Notes: a model not told the origin generated them from the letters alone. DNA of 43,449 nucleotides from Muribaculaceae bacterium (GCA_009775365.1 VSPM01000023.1:1-43449); one strand, 5' to 3'. Positions 23,572 to 32,199 are shown, counted from the first letter of the stretch. Made by a program: numbers and translations.

Positions 23572-25458
23572 ATGAACAACATTTTCAATATGACAGCACG
23601 CGCCGTCCTGTCGGCGGCGGCGCTGGCCTGCGCCACAGCCGCGCAGGCTCAGCTTCACGAGGCCATAAACGTGGAAGGGCGCTATGTGCCGGAAATCATC
23701 AGGATAGACCGTGTGAACGCTTTCCCTAAGGCCATGAGGTTTTCGATTGATTCGCAGCCTATCGGATATGAGGGGAGCGGAGTGGCCGCATCGTTCTCTC
23801 CCACGCTATTCAAAATGCCGGCCTCCGGATGGCGCGACTCAAGGCTGATAAACGACAATCCTGGGTATCTTGAATTGGGAGCCGGCTCATGGCTCAATTC
23901 CACTCTCAGCGCCGGCTACAGGTTTATCGACAACTCTTCCACACTTTTCGGAGTGAGGCTGCAGCATAATTCCACATCACTGTGGAAGCCGCGCCTGAGC
24001 GTGGCAACAGAAGATGTGAAACAATACCGGTATGACGAGTCGCTTGGGCTGTATCTCTCCCACGTGTTCAAAGGCGCGGGACGTCTTGACGCCGCGTTCG
24101 ACTATCACTTGGGCATATTTAATTACTTTGGAGTCTGCGACGCCTCAAACATATCAAAAGAGACGTTCGACGTGCCGGCACAGACACTCAACGACGTGTC
24201 GTTCCGTCTTGGCTGGAAATCGGCTGTGAGGCCATCTTCCTCGCTCGAATATTCAGCCTCGGCAAGAATGCGATATTTCGGCTACCGTGCGCTTCACCTT
24301 CCCTGGTTCTGGAACGTGCCTGACGCCAAGGGAATCCGCGAAACCAACATCGCAATTGCCGGCGGAATCAGACTCCCATGGGACAACGGCTCTTCCATAG
24401 GGCTCGACGCCGACCTCAACGTGCTTGCCTATGGCGGCGACAATCTGGTGTTTGCATCTGACTGGCCGGCTGGCGCGGCTGAACAAAATATAGACAGGCC
24501 CGACAACTACGGCATGCTCACACTCACGCCTTTCTATCGGTTCACACGCGGCTTGCTCGACATACGCCTCGGGGCAGATCTCGACCTGGCCTTCAACGCC
24601 GGTCCTGACGGCCACCGCTACTCGTTCTTGCATGTGGCCCCCGACGTGAAATTCGCATTGCAGACAGGACAGGTGGGACTCTTCCTGAACATTCTCGGCG
24701 GCAACCGCCTCAACACATTGGCCTCGCTACATCAGTATGACTACTACATGATGCCCGCCCTCACCTCCACAACTCCGACCTACACGCCGCTCGACGCTTC
24801 GTTAGGAGTGAATTTAGGCCCGTTCTCGGGCTTTTCGCTCGGAATCGAGGCAAGATACAGGGTGAGCAAGAATGTGCCTCTGGGCGGATGGTATCAGGCA
24901 TGGCTCGATTATGGGAGCGCCTCCATGCCCGGCATGGACAAAACAGAGACTTCCGCAAAAGGGAATGTGCTGTATTCTCTCGACTCCGATGGAATAAACC
25001 TTCATGGCGGAAGCATTGCCGCGAAAATTGCATATGAGCCCTCAAAATCCGTGAGCCTTTCGGCTGAAGGCTCGTGGCAGCCGCAAGACGGCAAGAAGGG
25101 TTACTTCAACGGCTACGACCGCGCCCGCGTCACAGCACGTTTTCAGGCATCTGTAAAACCCGTCGACCCGCTCAGAATCACTCTCGGATATGACTACCGG
25201 GGCGTGAGGCGCATCTATGCCGGAGAAGGCGGCAAGGAATGGAACAGCGGCGTGATCACCTCCGACACTGAAAAAACATTCTCCTCCTTACGCCTCCACG
25301 ACCTCACGCTTCTCAATCTCTCCGCCTCTTGGAGCTTCTCGGAGTCATTCTCAGCATGGGTGCAGGCCGACAATCTCCTGAACCGCCACGACGAGGTGCT
25401 GCCGATGCAGCCTTCTCAAGGGGTTGTGGTGCTGGCCGGAGTGAAATTCATATTCTGA
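23572..25458 (+). CDS. Outer membrane beta-barrel protein paired with the TPR protein
   Basis: From the ATG at 23572 the product has 628 residues. The signal peptide is MNNIFNMTARAVLSAAALAC followed by ATAAQA-Q. A short periplasmic segment (EAINVEGRYVPEIIRIDRVNAFPK) precedes a long barrel-like region rich in amphipathic strands. The chain ends GVKFIF, with the terminal aromatic expected for BAM-dependent insertion. There is no full TonB plug domain. The alternative ATG at 23560 overlaps the upstream gene and adds four residues. It is tightly coupled to the 1019-residue TPR gene. The substrate is unknown. Confidence 0.75.
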   Translation: MNNIFNMTARAVLSAAALACATAAQAQLHEAINVEGRYVPEIIRIDRVNAFPKAMRFSIDSQPIGYEGSGVAASFSPTLFKMPASGWRDSRLINDNPGYLELGAGSWLNSTLSAGYRFIDNSSTLFGVRLQHNSTSLWKPRLSVATEDVKQYRYDESLGLYLSHVFKGAGRLDAAFDYHLGIFNYFGVCDASNISKETFDVPAQTLNDVSFRLGWKSAVRPSSSLEYSASARMRYFGYRALHLPWFWNVPDAKGIRETNIAIAGGIRLPWDNGSSIGLDADLNVLAYGGDNLVFASDWPAGAAEQNIDRPDNYGMLTLTPFYRFTRGLLDIRLGADLDLAFNAGPDGHRYSFLHVAPDVKFALQTGQVGLFLNILGGNRLNTLASLHQYDYYMMPALTSTTPTYTPLDASLGVNLGPFSGFSLGIEARYRVSKNVPLGGWYQAWLDYGSASMPGMDKTETSAKGNVLYSLDSDGINLHGGSIAAKIAYEPSKSVSLSAEGSWQPQDGKKGYFNGYDRARVTARFQASVKPVDPLRITLGYDYRGVRRIYAGEGGKEWNSGVITSDTEKTFSSLRLHDLTLLNLSASWSFSESFSAWVQADNLLNRHDEVLPMQPSQGVVVLAGVKFIF

Positions 25459-25589
25459 CGAAATGAAGTTCATGCCCCCTTCCGGCAAACTAAAGAGCCT
25501 TCCCCGTCGTTGAATATTCAGACACCCTGCCTTATGCGCCTGCCGGCGACGGAGCAAGGTGTCACGACCATCAAACAAGAAGAATACTT

Positions 25590-26123
25590 ATGAGCCAACA
25601 GACCTTAACTTTAGCATATCTGAATGAAGATGACCGCGCCTACGGGCTCGCGGGAATGATGATTTCTCTTGCAAGCCTGCGTGCTATCGACCGCGTGGCG
25701 GAAGTGAGTCTCGATTCCGAAGGGCCTATGGTGGAGTTCTCTCACGAATATTATTTCCCCGGCTCGCCCTCAATATCACCGAAATCCACATGGGACAACC
25801 TTGTGCAGAACTTTCATATCACCACTGCCATGGTTATCTCCAATGTGATGGCGCGCTCTGTGGTGCGACTCAAAGAGGAGGCCCCGAAAGATGTGTTGAA
25901 TGAAATATACAGTGAAGTGGAGAGGGAAGGGAAAGAGACCTGCTCGCTTGAGGACGATGAGATTGAAAACCTTTTCCAAAACGCGCTGATGCGTTCGCAA
26001 AGGCTGTTTCATAATCCGCATCTCCACTCGGCCATTGATGAGTTCGCCCACATAATTTCGCGAAAGCGCACTCTTTCCGGCAGAGAAATTCGCGATGAAC
26101 TGCATCTTCTGCAGCTAATCTGA
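25590..26123 (+). CDS. Conserved protein of unknown function (177 residues)
   Basis: This soluble-looking protein has no signal peptide or membrane segment. The sequence is mixed alpha/beta at the start (TLAYLNEDDRAYGLAGMMISLASLRAIDRV) and helical later, with acidic stretches (SLEDDEIENLF). I do not recognise a family or catalytic motif. The ATG at 25590 follows a 131-bp spacer after the outer membrane protein gene; that spacer shows neither terminator nor consensus promoter, so it may be the third gene of that operon. A terminator follows. Confidence 0.6.
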   Translation: MSQQTLTLAYLNEDDRAYGLAGMMISLASLRAIDRVAEVSLDSEGPMVEFSHEYYFPGSPSISPKSTWDNLVQNFHITTAMVISNVMARSVVRLKEEAPKDVLNEIYSEVEREGKETCSLEDDEIENLFQNALMRSQRLFHNPHLHSAIDEFAHIISRKRTLSGREIRDELHLLQLI

Positions 26124-26168
26124 CGCAAGTCAGAGAGCCTTCACTAAAATTTATGGGCTACAAAGAAC

Positions 26169-26210
26169 AATAGCCGGGGCCATATTCAGATGGTCTCGGC
26201 TATTTTATAG
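26169..26210. terminator. Bidirectional terminator overlapping the glycosyltransferase stop codon
   Basis: AATAGCCGGGGCCAT (26169-26183) pairs with ATGGTCTCGGCTATT (26190-26204), with wobbles in the upper stem. TTATAG follows on the plus side and an A-rich flank lies on the other. It separates the convergent genes ending at 26123 and 26186; the latter's stop lies in the loop. Confidence 0.7.
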
Positions 26211-27142
26211 CGCGGGCGACGTTTCACCTCAATATAAATCTTCCCTATGTATTCACCGGTTATTCCCATCCCGATAAGAAGAATACCCGTGCAGAACCAG
26301 ATTGAAAGCATCAGCGATGTCCATCCCTCTATGGTCTCCCCTCCGAAATGGCGCACAAGCGTGTAGACTCCCATCCCAAGAGCCACCGCCATGAACAATG
26401 CCCCCAACAGAAACAACATCCTCACCGGGCGCACGGAGAACGACGTTATGCCGTCGACAGCAAAATCAAGCATCTTCCTAAAAGGGTATTTGCTCTCACC
26501 TGCCTTACGCTCCCCTCGCCGGTAGGGAATCGTGTCCTGACGATAGCCAAGGCAAGGCACTATGCCTCTCAAAAAAAGATTGCGCTCATCATATTCCAGG
26601 AGGTCTGACATTGCCCGGGCGCTGAGAAGCCTGTAGTCGGCATGATTATACACGCAATCCACTCCCAGGGCGCGCATCACTCTATAAAACGCCTGCGCCG
26701 TGGTGCGCTTCAGCCAGCTGTCGCTTCGCCGCTCCTCTCTTACCCCTAAAACAACATCTGCGCCGGAAAGATAAGAGGCCAGCATTTCCGGCATAACCCC
26801 GGCATCATCCTGAAGGTCTGCATCGATTGTGACACACACATCGCATTTTCCTCTTGAATGCTCCATGCCGGCAAGAAGGGCGCACTGATGGCCGCAATTA
26901 CGCGACAGCCTCACTCCTTTCACCTCGTCATCGGCCAGAGAGCAGATCACGTCCCACGTCGAATCAGTGCTGCGGTCATCTACATAAAGGATATGGCTCC
27001 CCCCGGCTACTTCGCCCCTTTCTTTCATCGACCGCAGAATCCCTTTCAACGCTCTGTTTGTGTCGGCCAGCACGGGTGCCTCTATATAGCACGGCACAAT
27101 TATGCACAACACAGGGGCGTTATCTCTGTCGGCCATCATCAT
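26186..27142 (-). CDS. Family 2 glycosyltransferase, GtrB/DPM-like membrane enzyme
   Basis: Starting at 27142 (three consecutive ATGs) the product is 318 residues. The N-terminal GT-A domain has LCIIVPCYIEAPVL, HILYVDDRSTDST, LSRNCGHQCALLAGMEHS and the metal/nucleotide motif TIDADLQDD. Two C-terminal membrane helices (MLFLLGALFMAVALGMGVYT and a later LSIWFCTGILLIGMGITGEY) match the polyprenyl-phosphate sugar transferases (GtrB, ArnC, DPM1 types). These load glucose, mannose or a related sugar onto the lipid carrier for periplasmic use. The usual PVYNEEE is here PCYIEAP, a small departure. The start overlaps the mazG-like gene by 23 bp; a longer frame within that gene is unlikely. Confidence 0.85.
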   Translation of the reverse strand: MMMADRDNAPVLCIIVPCYIEAPVLADTNRALKGILRSMKERGEVAGGSHILYVDDRSTDSTWDVICSLADDEVKGVRLSRNCGHQCALLAGMEHSRGKCDVCVTIDADLQDDAGVMPEMLASYLSGADVVLGVREERRSDSWLKRTTAQAFYRVMRALGVDCVYNHADYRLLSARAMSDLLEYDERNLFLRGIVPCLGYRQDTIPYRRGERKAGESKYPFRKMLDFAVDGITSFSVRPVRMLFLLGALFMAVALGMGVYTLVRHFGGETIEGWTSLMLSIWFCTGILLIGMGITGEYIGKIYIEVKRRPRYKIAETI

Positions 27143-27455
27143 GAAAACGGTTCTTGTCGCGTGTGGTTTTCTTTGCAAGCGAAGCCTCAAAGGCAGCCGT
27201 GAGGTCAACTCCGGTCTGATTTGCCAGACACATCAGCACCCACATCACATCTGCCATCTCCTCCGCGAGACCTTTCCGCAAATCACCCTCCTTGGCAATC
27301 TGCTCGCCATACACACGGGCTATGACACGCGCCAGCTCACCGGTCTCCTCCGTAAGGAGTGCCATGTTTGTAAGCTCTGAAAAATAGCGGCCGCCGATAG
27401 TGTGTATCCAATTGTCGACCATTCCCTGCGCATCGCGAATCGTTATGTCGTTCAT
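27120..27455 (-). CDS. MazG-like nucleotide pyrophosphohydrolase
   Basis: This 111-residue protein has the all-alpha MazG fold signature. LLTEETGELARVIARVYGEQ supplies the E-x-x-E metal ligands and GLAEEMADVMWVLMCLANQ supplies the second E-x-x-D set. Such enzymes hydrolyse NTPs or dNTPs to the monophosphate and PPi, often for house-cleaning. Its start overlaps the ldcA stop by 4 bp (ATGA), showing translational coupling. The C-terminus is basic (KKTTRDKNRFHDDGRQR). The precise nucleotide substrate is not predictable. Confidence 0.85.
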   Translation of the reverse strand: MNDITIRDAQGMVDNWIHTIGGRYFSELTNMALLTEETGELARVIARVYGEQIAKEGDLRKGLAEEMADVMWVLMCLANQTGVDLTAAFEASLAKKTTRDKNRFHDDGRQR

Positions 27456-28381
27456 ATTGTCATCACTTTTAATACTGACGAATCCTCGCTTACAGACAGC
27501 TCCACCCTTGCTCCCTCTATCAGGGGCCTGTTGTCGCTCACATGCCCCACCGGGAACCCGAAAGCCACGGGCAAACCCTCTATTCCGCAGCGCGAAAGGA
27601 ATGAATCGATCATCTCCTCCATGCTGCCGTGGTTGCGGTCAGGACGATATTCTGTGAACTGCCCGACAATCAACCCTTTCACCCTGCCAAACGCGCCGGA
27701 TAGAAACAGCCTGAACAGCATCCGCTCCACAGCGTAGATTGCCTCCGATATATCCTCTATAAAGAGAACGACATCTTCCCCGTCTTTCAGATCCATAAGA
27801 TCATAGGGAGTGGATGCCAGCCCGTTAAGGACAGCGAGGTTTCCTCCTCGCAAAACACCTTTTCCCTTGCCGCGCCTGTTATATGGAGAAGAGGCCGCAG
27901 CAACCTCATATTCCGGGCGCCCTTCCAAAATCTGCATAAGCAGCTCGGAGCAAGGGTCGTCGTCACCTTCTGTGGCAAGATGCTTCGCCATAGGCCCATG
28001 AACCGAGGCAACGCCTGCGCTCTGCCATAAAGCATGAAGAGCGGAGACATCGGAAAAGCCTACAATCCATTTCGCATGCTCACGTATAAACTGCAAAGGC
28101 ATGTGCTGAAGAAGATGCACGCATCCATATCCTCCTCTGGCGCAGAGTATCGCCTTCACTGAATCATCTCTCAAGGCTGACTCAATGTCGTTCAACCGGT
28201 TTTTTAACGACGATGCAAAAGAGCCTTCCGCAGGGCCGAGAGCCGACGGCATAACAGCCACCTCATAGCCTCTGCGGCGCAAAAACGACTCTGCGCCATC
28301 CACAAATTCCTTCCTGACTTCTGTTGCCGGCGACAATATCGCCACACAGTCACCTTTTCTTATCGGCTTGGGATATAGCAT
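27452..28381 (-). CDS. ldcA: LD-carboxypeptidase (peptidase S66 family)
   Basis: This 309-residue protein cleaves the L-D bond in murein tetrapeptides during peptidoglycan recycling. The S66 catalytic triad is visible: nucleophile S110 in WIVGFSDVSALH, Glu in VLFIEDISEAIYAVERML and His in FPVGHVSDNRPL. ARGGYGCVHLL is another family signature. No signal peptide is present, which fits cytoplasmic recycling. It lies 13 bp downstream of the radical SAM gene and overlaps the MazG-like gene by 4 bp, so it is the second gene of a four-gene leftward operon. Confidence 0.93.
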   Translation of the reverse strand: MLYPKPIRKGDCVAILSPATEVRKEFVDGAESFLRRRGYEVAVMPSALGPAEGSFASSLKNRLNDIESALRDDSVKAILCARGGYGCVHLLQHMPLQFIREHAKWIVGFSDVSALHALWQSAGVASVHGPMAKHLATEGDDDPCSELLMQILEGRPEYEVAAASSPYNRRGKGKGVLRGGNLAVLNGLASTPYDLMDLKDGEDVVLFIEDISEAIYAVERMLFRLFLSGAFGRVKGLIVGQFTEYRPDRNHGSMEEMIDSFLSRCGIEGLPVAFGFPVGHVSDNRPLIEGARVELSVSEDSSVLKVMTI

Positions 28382-28394
28382 GTCTGCTCCATTA

Positions 28395-29183
28395 TCAGTT
28401 CACCTGAACCGGCACTCCGGACTCTTCTTCAATTCTGCGCCCGATTTTCACCAGTTCGTCATGCTCAACTTTCACCAGCTTCTCCTCCGGAGTGGAACGG
28501 TCGAGGCTATAAAGCATTATTTCGCGTGGCGATATTTTTTTATACGCCTCAATCAGGGCCGCCACCTCTTCCGGCGTGGTGTTGTCAACCTTTTTCCCGT
28601 CGTGTTCGCCACGCAGCATCATGGTCTGGATGATACCCTCGCCTTTGAACTGCTTCAGCGATTCAACAACCTTGTCAACCGTAAACTCTTTTGATGTCGG
28701 CTGGTCAATGAGGCGCATCGTAGGCTCTATCGCGGAGTCAAGTTTTAGTATGTTGTTGTCAACCTTTTTCAGAGCCTCAGCCACCTGCGGAGAGAAAATT
28801 CGGGTGGAATTGGTGAGCACCGACACTTTTGCCTCCGGATAATACTCATTGCGCAATGCAATGACATCGTCGATAATCCCCGGGAAATCCGGATTCAGAG
28901 TAGGCTCGCCGTTGCCGGAGAAAGTTATAACGTCAAGCGGGTCGCCGTTCGACTTCATAGCCGAAAGTTTGCGCCTCAGATCCTCTTTCACGCGCTCCCT
29001 TATCGGAAGTCCTGTCGTGCCGCATCCCTGGGCATTATAGCCCGCTTCGCAATAAATGCAGTCAAACGAGCAAACCTTGCCGTCATTAGGGCTGAGATTA
29101 ATGCCGAGCGACACGCCGAGCCTGCGGCTGTGTATCGGCCCGAATATCGTGGAATGAAACAATACTGTCTGTTCCTTTGCCAT
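28395..29183 (-). CDS. Radical SAM protein of unknown substrate
   Basis: From MAKEQTVLFHSTIFGPIHSRRLG (ATG at 29183) the product is 262 residues; an in-frame ATG at 29192 would add three. CSFDCIYC provides the three cysteines for the SAM 4Fe-4S cluster. TFSGNGEPTLNPDFPGI, VSVLTNSTRI and LDSAIEP follow in the usual radical SAM order. The FGPIHSRRLGVSLGINLSP opening resembles the COG0731-type group. There is no SPASM domain, so it differs from the RiPP maturase. It leads an operon with ldcA, the MazG-like gene and a glycosyltransferase, with a full consensus promoter. Function unassigned. Confidence 0.8.
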   Translation of the reverse strand: MAKEQTVLFHSTIFGPIHSRRLGVSLGINLSPNDGKVCSFDCIYCEAGYNAQGCGTTGLPIRERVKEDLRRKLSAMKSNGDPLDVITFSGNGEPTLNPDFPGIIDDVIALRNEYYPEAKVSVLTNSTRIFSPQVAEALKKVDNNILKLDSAIEPTMRLIDQPTSKEFTVDKVVESLKQFKGEGIIQTMMLRGEHDGKKVDNTTPEEVAALIEAYKKISPREIMLYSLDRSTPEEKLVKVEHDELVKIGRRIEEESGVPVQVN

Positions 29184-29200
29184 AATTATCATATGTTTAT

Positions 29201-29224
29201 CGCGGAATCAGACAAAATTCCGCG
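29201..29224 (-). promoter_or_regulatory. Perfect hairpin in the 5' leader of the radical SAM operon
   Basis: CGCGGAAT (29201-29208) and ATTCCGCG (29217-29224) form an 8-bp perfect stem with an 8-nt loop. It lies in the roughly 60-nt leader of the operon, 8 to 17 bp before the candidate start codons, where it could affect ribosome access. Function inferred. Confidence 0.45.
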
Positions 29225-29255
29225 AAGTTTGAGAATCAGTGATTATGAATAAGTG

Positions 29256-29287
29256 CAAATTTAACTCAATATCCTATGACATCCAAA
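29256..29287 (-). promoter_or_regulatory. Promoter of the radical SAM-ldcA-mazG-glycosyltransferase operon
   Basis: On the minus strand TTTG (29287-29284) and TAAATTTG (29263-29256) are spaced by exactly 20 bp. The -33 element lies in the T-rich tail of the upstream gene's terminator. Confidence 0.7.
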
Positions 29288-29346
29288 AAAAGCATCAATA
29301 AAAAACCTGCGCCATCGATAACGACAGCGCAGGTTTGTTTGATTTT
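29284..29346 (-). terminator. Terminator of the T9SS cargo gene
   Basis: AAACCTGCGC (29303-29312) pairs with GCGCAGGTTT (29337-29346), a 10-bp perfect stem. Reading leftward it is followed by a T-rich tail (TTTATTG, then TTTTTTT), giving a good intrinsic terminator. Confidence 0.8.
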
Positions 29347-29377
29347 ATCAGCCGGAAAATTCCGGACCGAGGTTTGC

Positions 29378-31111
29378 TTAGAATCTTACTTTAGAAGCTA
29401 CATTCTGGCCTTCTGCATCAACATATGTCACTACATAAAGACCGTTGCCAAGCTTAGTGTCTACAATGCCTGAAGCGTTGCCTGCAGCAAATACCTGACG
29501 GCCTGAGAGGTCATAAACCTTGATTGACTCAACATTACCCTTCACAAGGAGCAGACCGTTGCGGAGAGCCTTGACAGCCCCATTATCGGCAGCAACACCA
29601 TCTACGCCTGTAACATTTGTGCCGTCGATCACATAAGACATAAAGGAGTACGGATATCTATCCTCATCTTCCATCAGATATGCCATAACGCCACCTGAAA
29701 TCACAGTCATATCATCGCTTGCCATTGCGTGGCCTGTCATTATGAAATCTTCATACATAGGCTCAAATGTCTCTTCGTCATATGCCACAACAAGTTCTGC
29801 GTTGAGATTCTCTTTCATCCACTTTGCGCTCTCAGGATTCACACCCTCAAGATATTCCTCAAGTGCCACATAATCCTTTGCGTCAGCAGTAAGAACATAT
29901 GAAAGCGGCGGAACAGTGTCATCGAAAGAGGGAACAGCATTGCCAATGACTATGCCGTTGGCACAAATCTGGCCGGGGATAATGTTCTTGACGTCAGACT
30001 TTATTTCTTTGTATGTGCCGTCTTCAAGATTGAATATATAAGTTACATAATATTTAATCGGCGTAAAACCTTCAGACTCCTCTGTGAATTCTGCAGCACA
30101 TGCCACAGTCATGCCGTCAGAGCTCATTGTCTGTCCGTTCTGAACAATATTCACTGAACAATCCATCACAGCATAGAAATCTTCAAAATATTTAGTGAGA
30201 GCCTCATTATATTTCATTGCTGCTTCATTATAGACTTCTGTAGCCTTGTTATATTCCTCGATTGCCTCTTGGGTCATATAATCTTCAGCGTTGGGATAAG
30301 GCGATGTATAGCCGCTTGCAATGAATTCATCAATGGCTGCCTGATATGCGGCCGCATTCTCCTCTGTCATATAATCCACATATTCCGGGGGAACAAGGTC
30401 AAACTCGCCGGGATATACCGGCAGAGGCAAATTTTCTGTATTGAACAAAGACTCAGTCGGGAGTGTGTATGACCATTCGCCGGCCTCATTCTGCTTGTAA
30501 ATGATGGGGGCGATGAACATGCCGCTGTTGGCTACAACCTGTCCGAGGATTGTCTTGCCGTCATTGCTGATCCACACTGCAGAGCAATACTGCGGAACAG
30601 TGCCGAAGAAATCTTTCTCCGGGGTGGGAAGGACAACAGGCTCGCCTACCTCTCCGTCAACTACTTCGGCATATATCGGCAGATACATTTGATTGTCCTC
30701 GTCTGTGCTGCCACCTGATTTCGAGTTTGACACGATGCCGCAGACGCGTTTGCCGTCGGCTGTGATGCCATGGAGGCCGGCAAGAGAATAATTGTCGAAC
30801 ACGGCTGGAAATAACACCTCTTCTTCATACATGAGCACAGGGCGGTCTGAAAATGTAGCGCCCACTGCCATGCCGTTGAGCGCGATTGCATTGCCGTTGC
30901 CAAGCATCGTCTCTGAATACATAACCGGCTCGCCGCCGCCAACACGGTCATAAATCATTGTGTATTCGTTTCCATCATTGCTCCCGATCCATCTGCCGTC
31001 GGGTGAGATATTCATGGTGTAGAACTCCGGCAAAATCATCGGAGCCACATTCTCTGCAAGAGCGACAGTAGCTAAGCCACATGCTATGCCTAATAGTAAT
31101 ATTTTCTTCAT
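29378..31111 (-). CDS. Secreted beta-propeller-like protein with T9SS C-terminal sorting domain
   Basis: The product has 577 residues and a signal peptide (MKKILLLGIACGLATVALA-E). Repeated S-x-D-G turns (ISPDGRWIG, ITADGKRVCG, ISNDGKTILG, MSSDGMTVAC, MASDDMTVISG) suggest propeller-like blades. A helical, Tyr/Glu/Ala-rich insertion of about 75 residues sits between them (around 245-320). The C-terminus IKVYDLSGRQVF, GNGLYVVTYV and a final ASKVRF match the type A sorting domain used by type IX secretion. The protein is therefore probably moved across the outer membrane and anchored or released there. It has its own promoter and terminator. No enzymatic motif is seen. Confidence 0.8.
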   Translation of the reverse strand: MKKILLLGIACGLATVALAENVAPMILPEFYTMNISPDGRWIGSNDGNEYTMIYDRVGGGEPVMYSETMLGNGNAIALNGMAVGATFSDRPVLMYEEEVLFPAVFDNYSLAGLHGITADGKRVCGIVSNSKSGGSTDEDNQMYLPIYAEVVDGEVGEPVVLPTPEKDFFGTVPQYCSAVWISNDGKTILGQVVANSGMFIAPIIYKQNEAGEWSYTLPTESLFNTENLPLPVYPGEFDLVPPEYVDYMTEENAAAYQAAIDEFIASGYTSPYPNAEDYMTQEAIEEYNKATEVYNEAAMKYNEALTKYFEDFYAVMDCSVNIVQNGQTMSSDGMTVACAAEFTEESEGFTPIKYYVTYIFNLEDGTYKEIKSDVKNIIPGQICANGIVIGNAVPSFDDTVPPLSYVLTADAKDYVALEEYLEGVNPESAKWMKENLNAELVVAYDEETFEPMYEDFIMTGHAMASDDMTVISGGVMAYLMEDEDRYPYSFMSYVIDGTNVTGVDGVAADNGAVKALRNGLLLVKGNVESIKVYDLSGRQVFAAGNASGIVDTKLGNGLYVVTYVDAEGQNVASKVRF

Positions 31112-31151
31112 CAGGTTAATTTGTATTAATTTATAATTTGAAATTGAGCCA

Positions 31152-31182
31152 CAAATTTAATGCTATTTTTTATTCCCGCAAC
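31152..31182 (-). promoter_or_regulatory. Promoter of the T9SS cargo gene
   Basis: The minus strand has TAAATTTG (31159-31152), with a TTG (31181-31179) 19 bp upstream. The leader would be about 36 nt. Confidence 0.55.
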
Positions 31183-31361
31183 GATAAATGAATTTTTTTT
31201 AGTTAAAAAATGTATATTGCACTATCACCCCCTTGAATCACCCGGTTTTCCACCTTTATTTTAACATTCTCTCCAATCATTAACTTAAAAACACGCCCCT
31301 TTTTCCCATTCTCATCTCTCTTTTACCTCTGTCACATGTTCTCAAACTTTTGCATGATACG

Positions 31362-31393
31362 ATTGCCTATACCATTTGATTTTTGTAATTTTG
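31362..31393 (+). promoter_or_regulatory. Promoter of the rnpA-yidD operon
   Basis: ATTG (31362-31365) and TAATTTTG (31386-31393) are spaced by 20 bp, with the rnpA ATG about 20 nt after the predicted start of transcription. Confidence 0.6.
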
Positions 31394-31417
31394 CGTCTCA
31401 CATTAGTTTATATCAGC

Positions 31418-31942
31418 ATGAACACCGGAGATAATTTCATCGGCTCCGAACCGCTTAATGCCGGAGCCGGCGATTTCAGAATTGATTCCGACACTCGGCT
31501 CACACTAAGGAAAGGGGAGAAATTGCGCCACAGGTCGCTCGTAGACCCGCTATTCCGTGAAGGAGAGTCAATTTATGAATTCCCTTTGAGGCTTACCTGG
31601 AGAAGGATCGACCTGTCATCGCTCCAAGATTCTTTCTGCGACCATGTGCCGGAAAGGATCGACCATGTTCAGATGCTTATAACAGTGCCTAAGAAGAAAC
31701 GCAAGCACGCGGTGGACCGTGTGCTTATGAGAAGAAGAATCCGCGAGGCTTACAGAATCAACCGCCAAGAACTTAAAGACGCCGCCAAAGGGATTCTCAA
31801 TCATGGCACTCTCAGCATGGCTTTCATATATCTGCACGATAAAAACATGCCTTACGCAAATATAGAGCGCAAAATGAAGTCGCTTCTGAATAAACTGAAA
31901 ATAAGGATTCTTAAAGATTCCGCTTCAAAACTGCCTGTCTGA
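31418..31942 (+). CDS. rnpA: Ribonuclease P protein component
   Basis: This 174-residue protein is the protein subunit of RNase P, which removes 5' leaders from tRNA precursors. FRIDSDTRLTLRKGEKLRHRSLVDPLFREG matches the N-terminal substrate-binding region, and KKKRKHAVDRVLMRRRIREAYR is the RNR-type signature helix. It is longer than the usual 115-135 residues because of an N-terminal extension and a central insertion, as in other Bacteroidales. The ATG at 31418 fits the promoter; the frame is open further upstream but into the promoter. yidD follows after 1 bp. Confidence 0.93.
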   Translation: MNTGDNFIGSEPLNAGAGDFRIDSDTRLTLRKGEKLRHRSLVDPLFREGESIYEFPLRLTWRRIDLSSLQDSFCDHVPERIDHVQMLITVPKKKRKHAVDRVLMRRRIREAYRINRQELKDAAKGILNHGTLSMAFIYLHDKNMPYANIERKMKSLLNKLKIRILKDSASKLPV

Positions 31943-31943
31943 C

Positions 31944-32165
31944 ATGGGGAGAATCATTGCATCGTTTTTTATATTATTGATTCGCTTCTATCAAGGCGCA
32001 ATATCCCCATTGTTCCCGGCTGCCTGCCGGTTCACCCCCACCTGCAGCCAGTATGCCCTGGAGGCGATAAAGAAACACGGGCCTGCAAAAGGGGGCTGGC
32101 TGGCTATCAAAAGAATCGCACGCTGCCACCCCTGGGGAGGAAGCGGATTCGATCCTGTGCCATAA
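31944..32165 (+). CDS. yidD: Membrane protein insertion efficiency factor YidD
   Basis: This 73-residue protein has the complete YidD signature: IRFYQGAISPLFPAACRF, PTCSQYALEAIKKHG and RIARCHPWGGSGFDPVP. It is thought to sit at the inner membrane through an amphipathic helix and aid YidC-dependent insertion. It starts 1 bp after rnpA stops; rnpA-yidD adjacency is a widespread arrangement. Confidence 0.96.
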   Translation: MGRIIASFFILLIRFYQGAISPLFPAACRFTPTCSQYALEAIKKHGPAKGGWLAIKRIARCHPWGGSGFDPVP

Positions 32166-32199
32166 AACACACCTCATCTTAAACATTCACATTTCGCAA

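Larger units (their letters stand above)
31112..31417. other. Divergent intergenic region with two promoters
   Basis: This 306-bp AT-rich region separates the leftward T9SS cargo gene from the rightward rnpA operon. It contains a -7 box for each direction (minus strand at 31152-31159, plus strand at 31386-31393). The middle part (about 31200-31340) shows only A/T tracts and pyrimidine-rich sequence; no gene or strong hairpin is seen. Confidence 0.6.
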
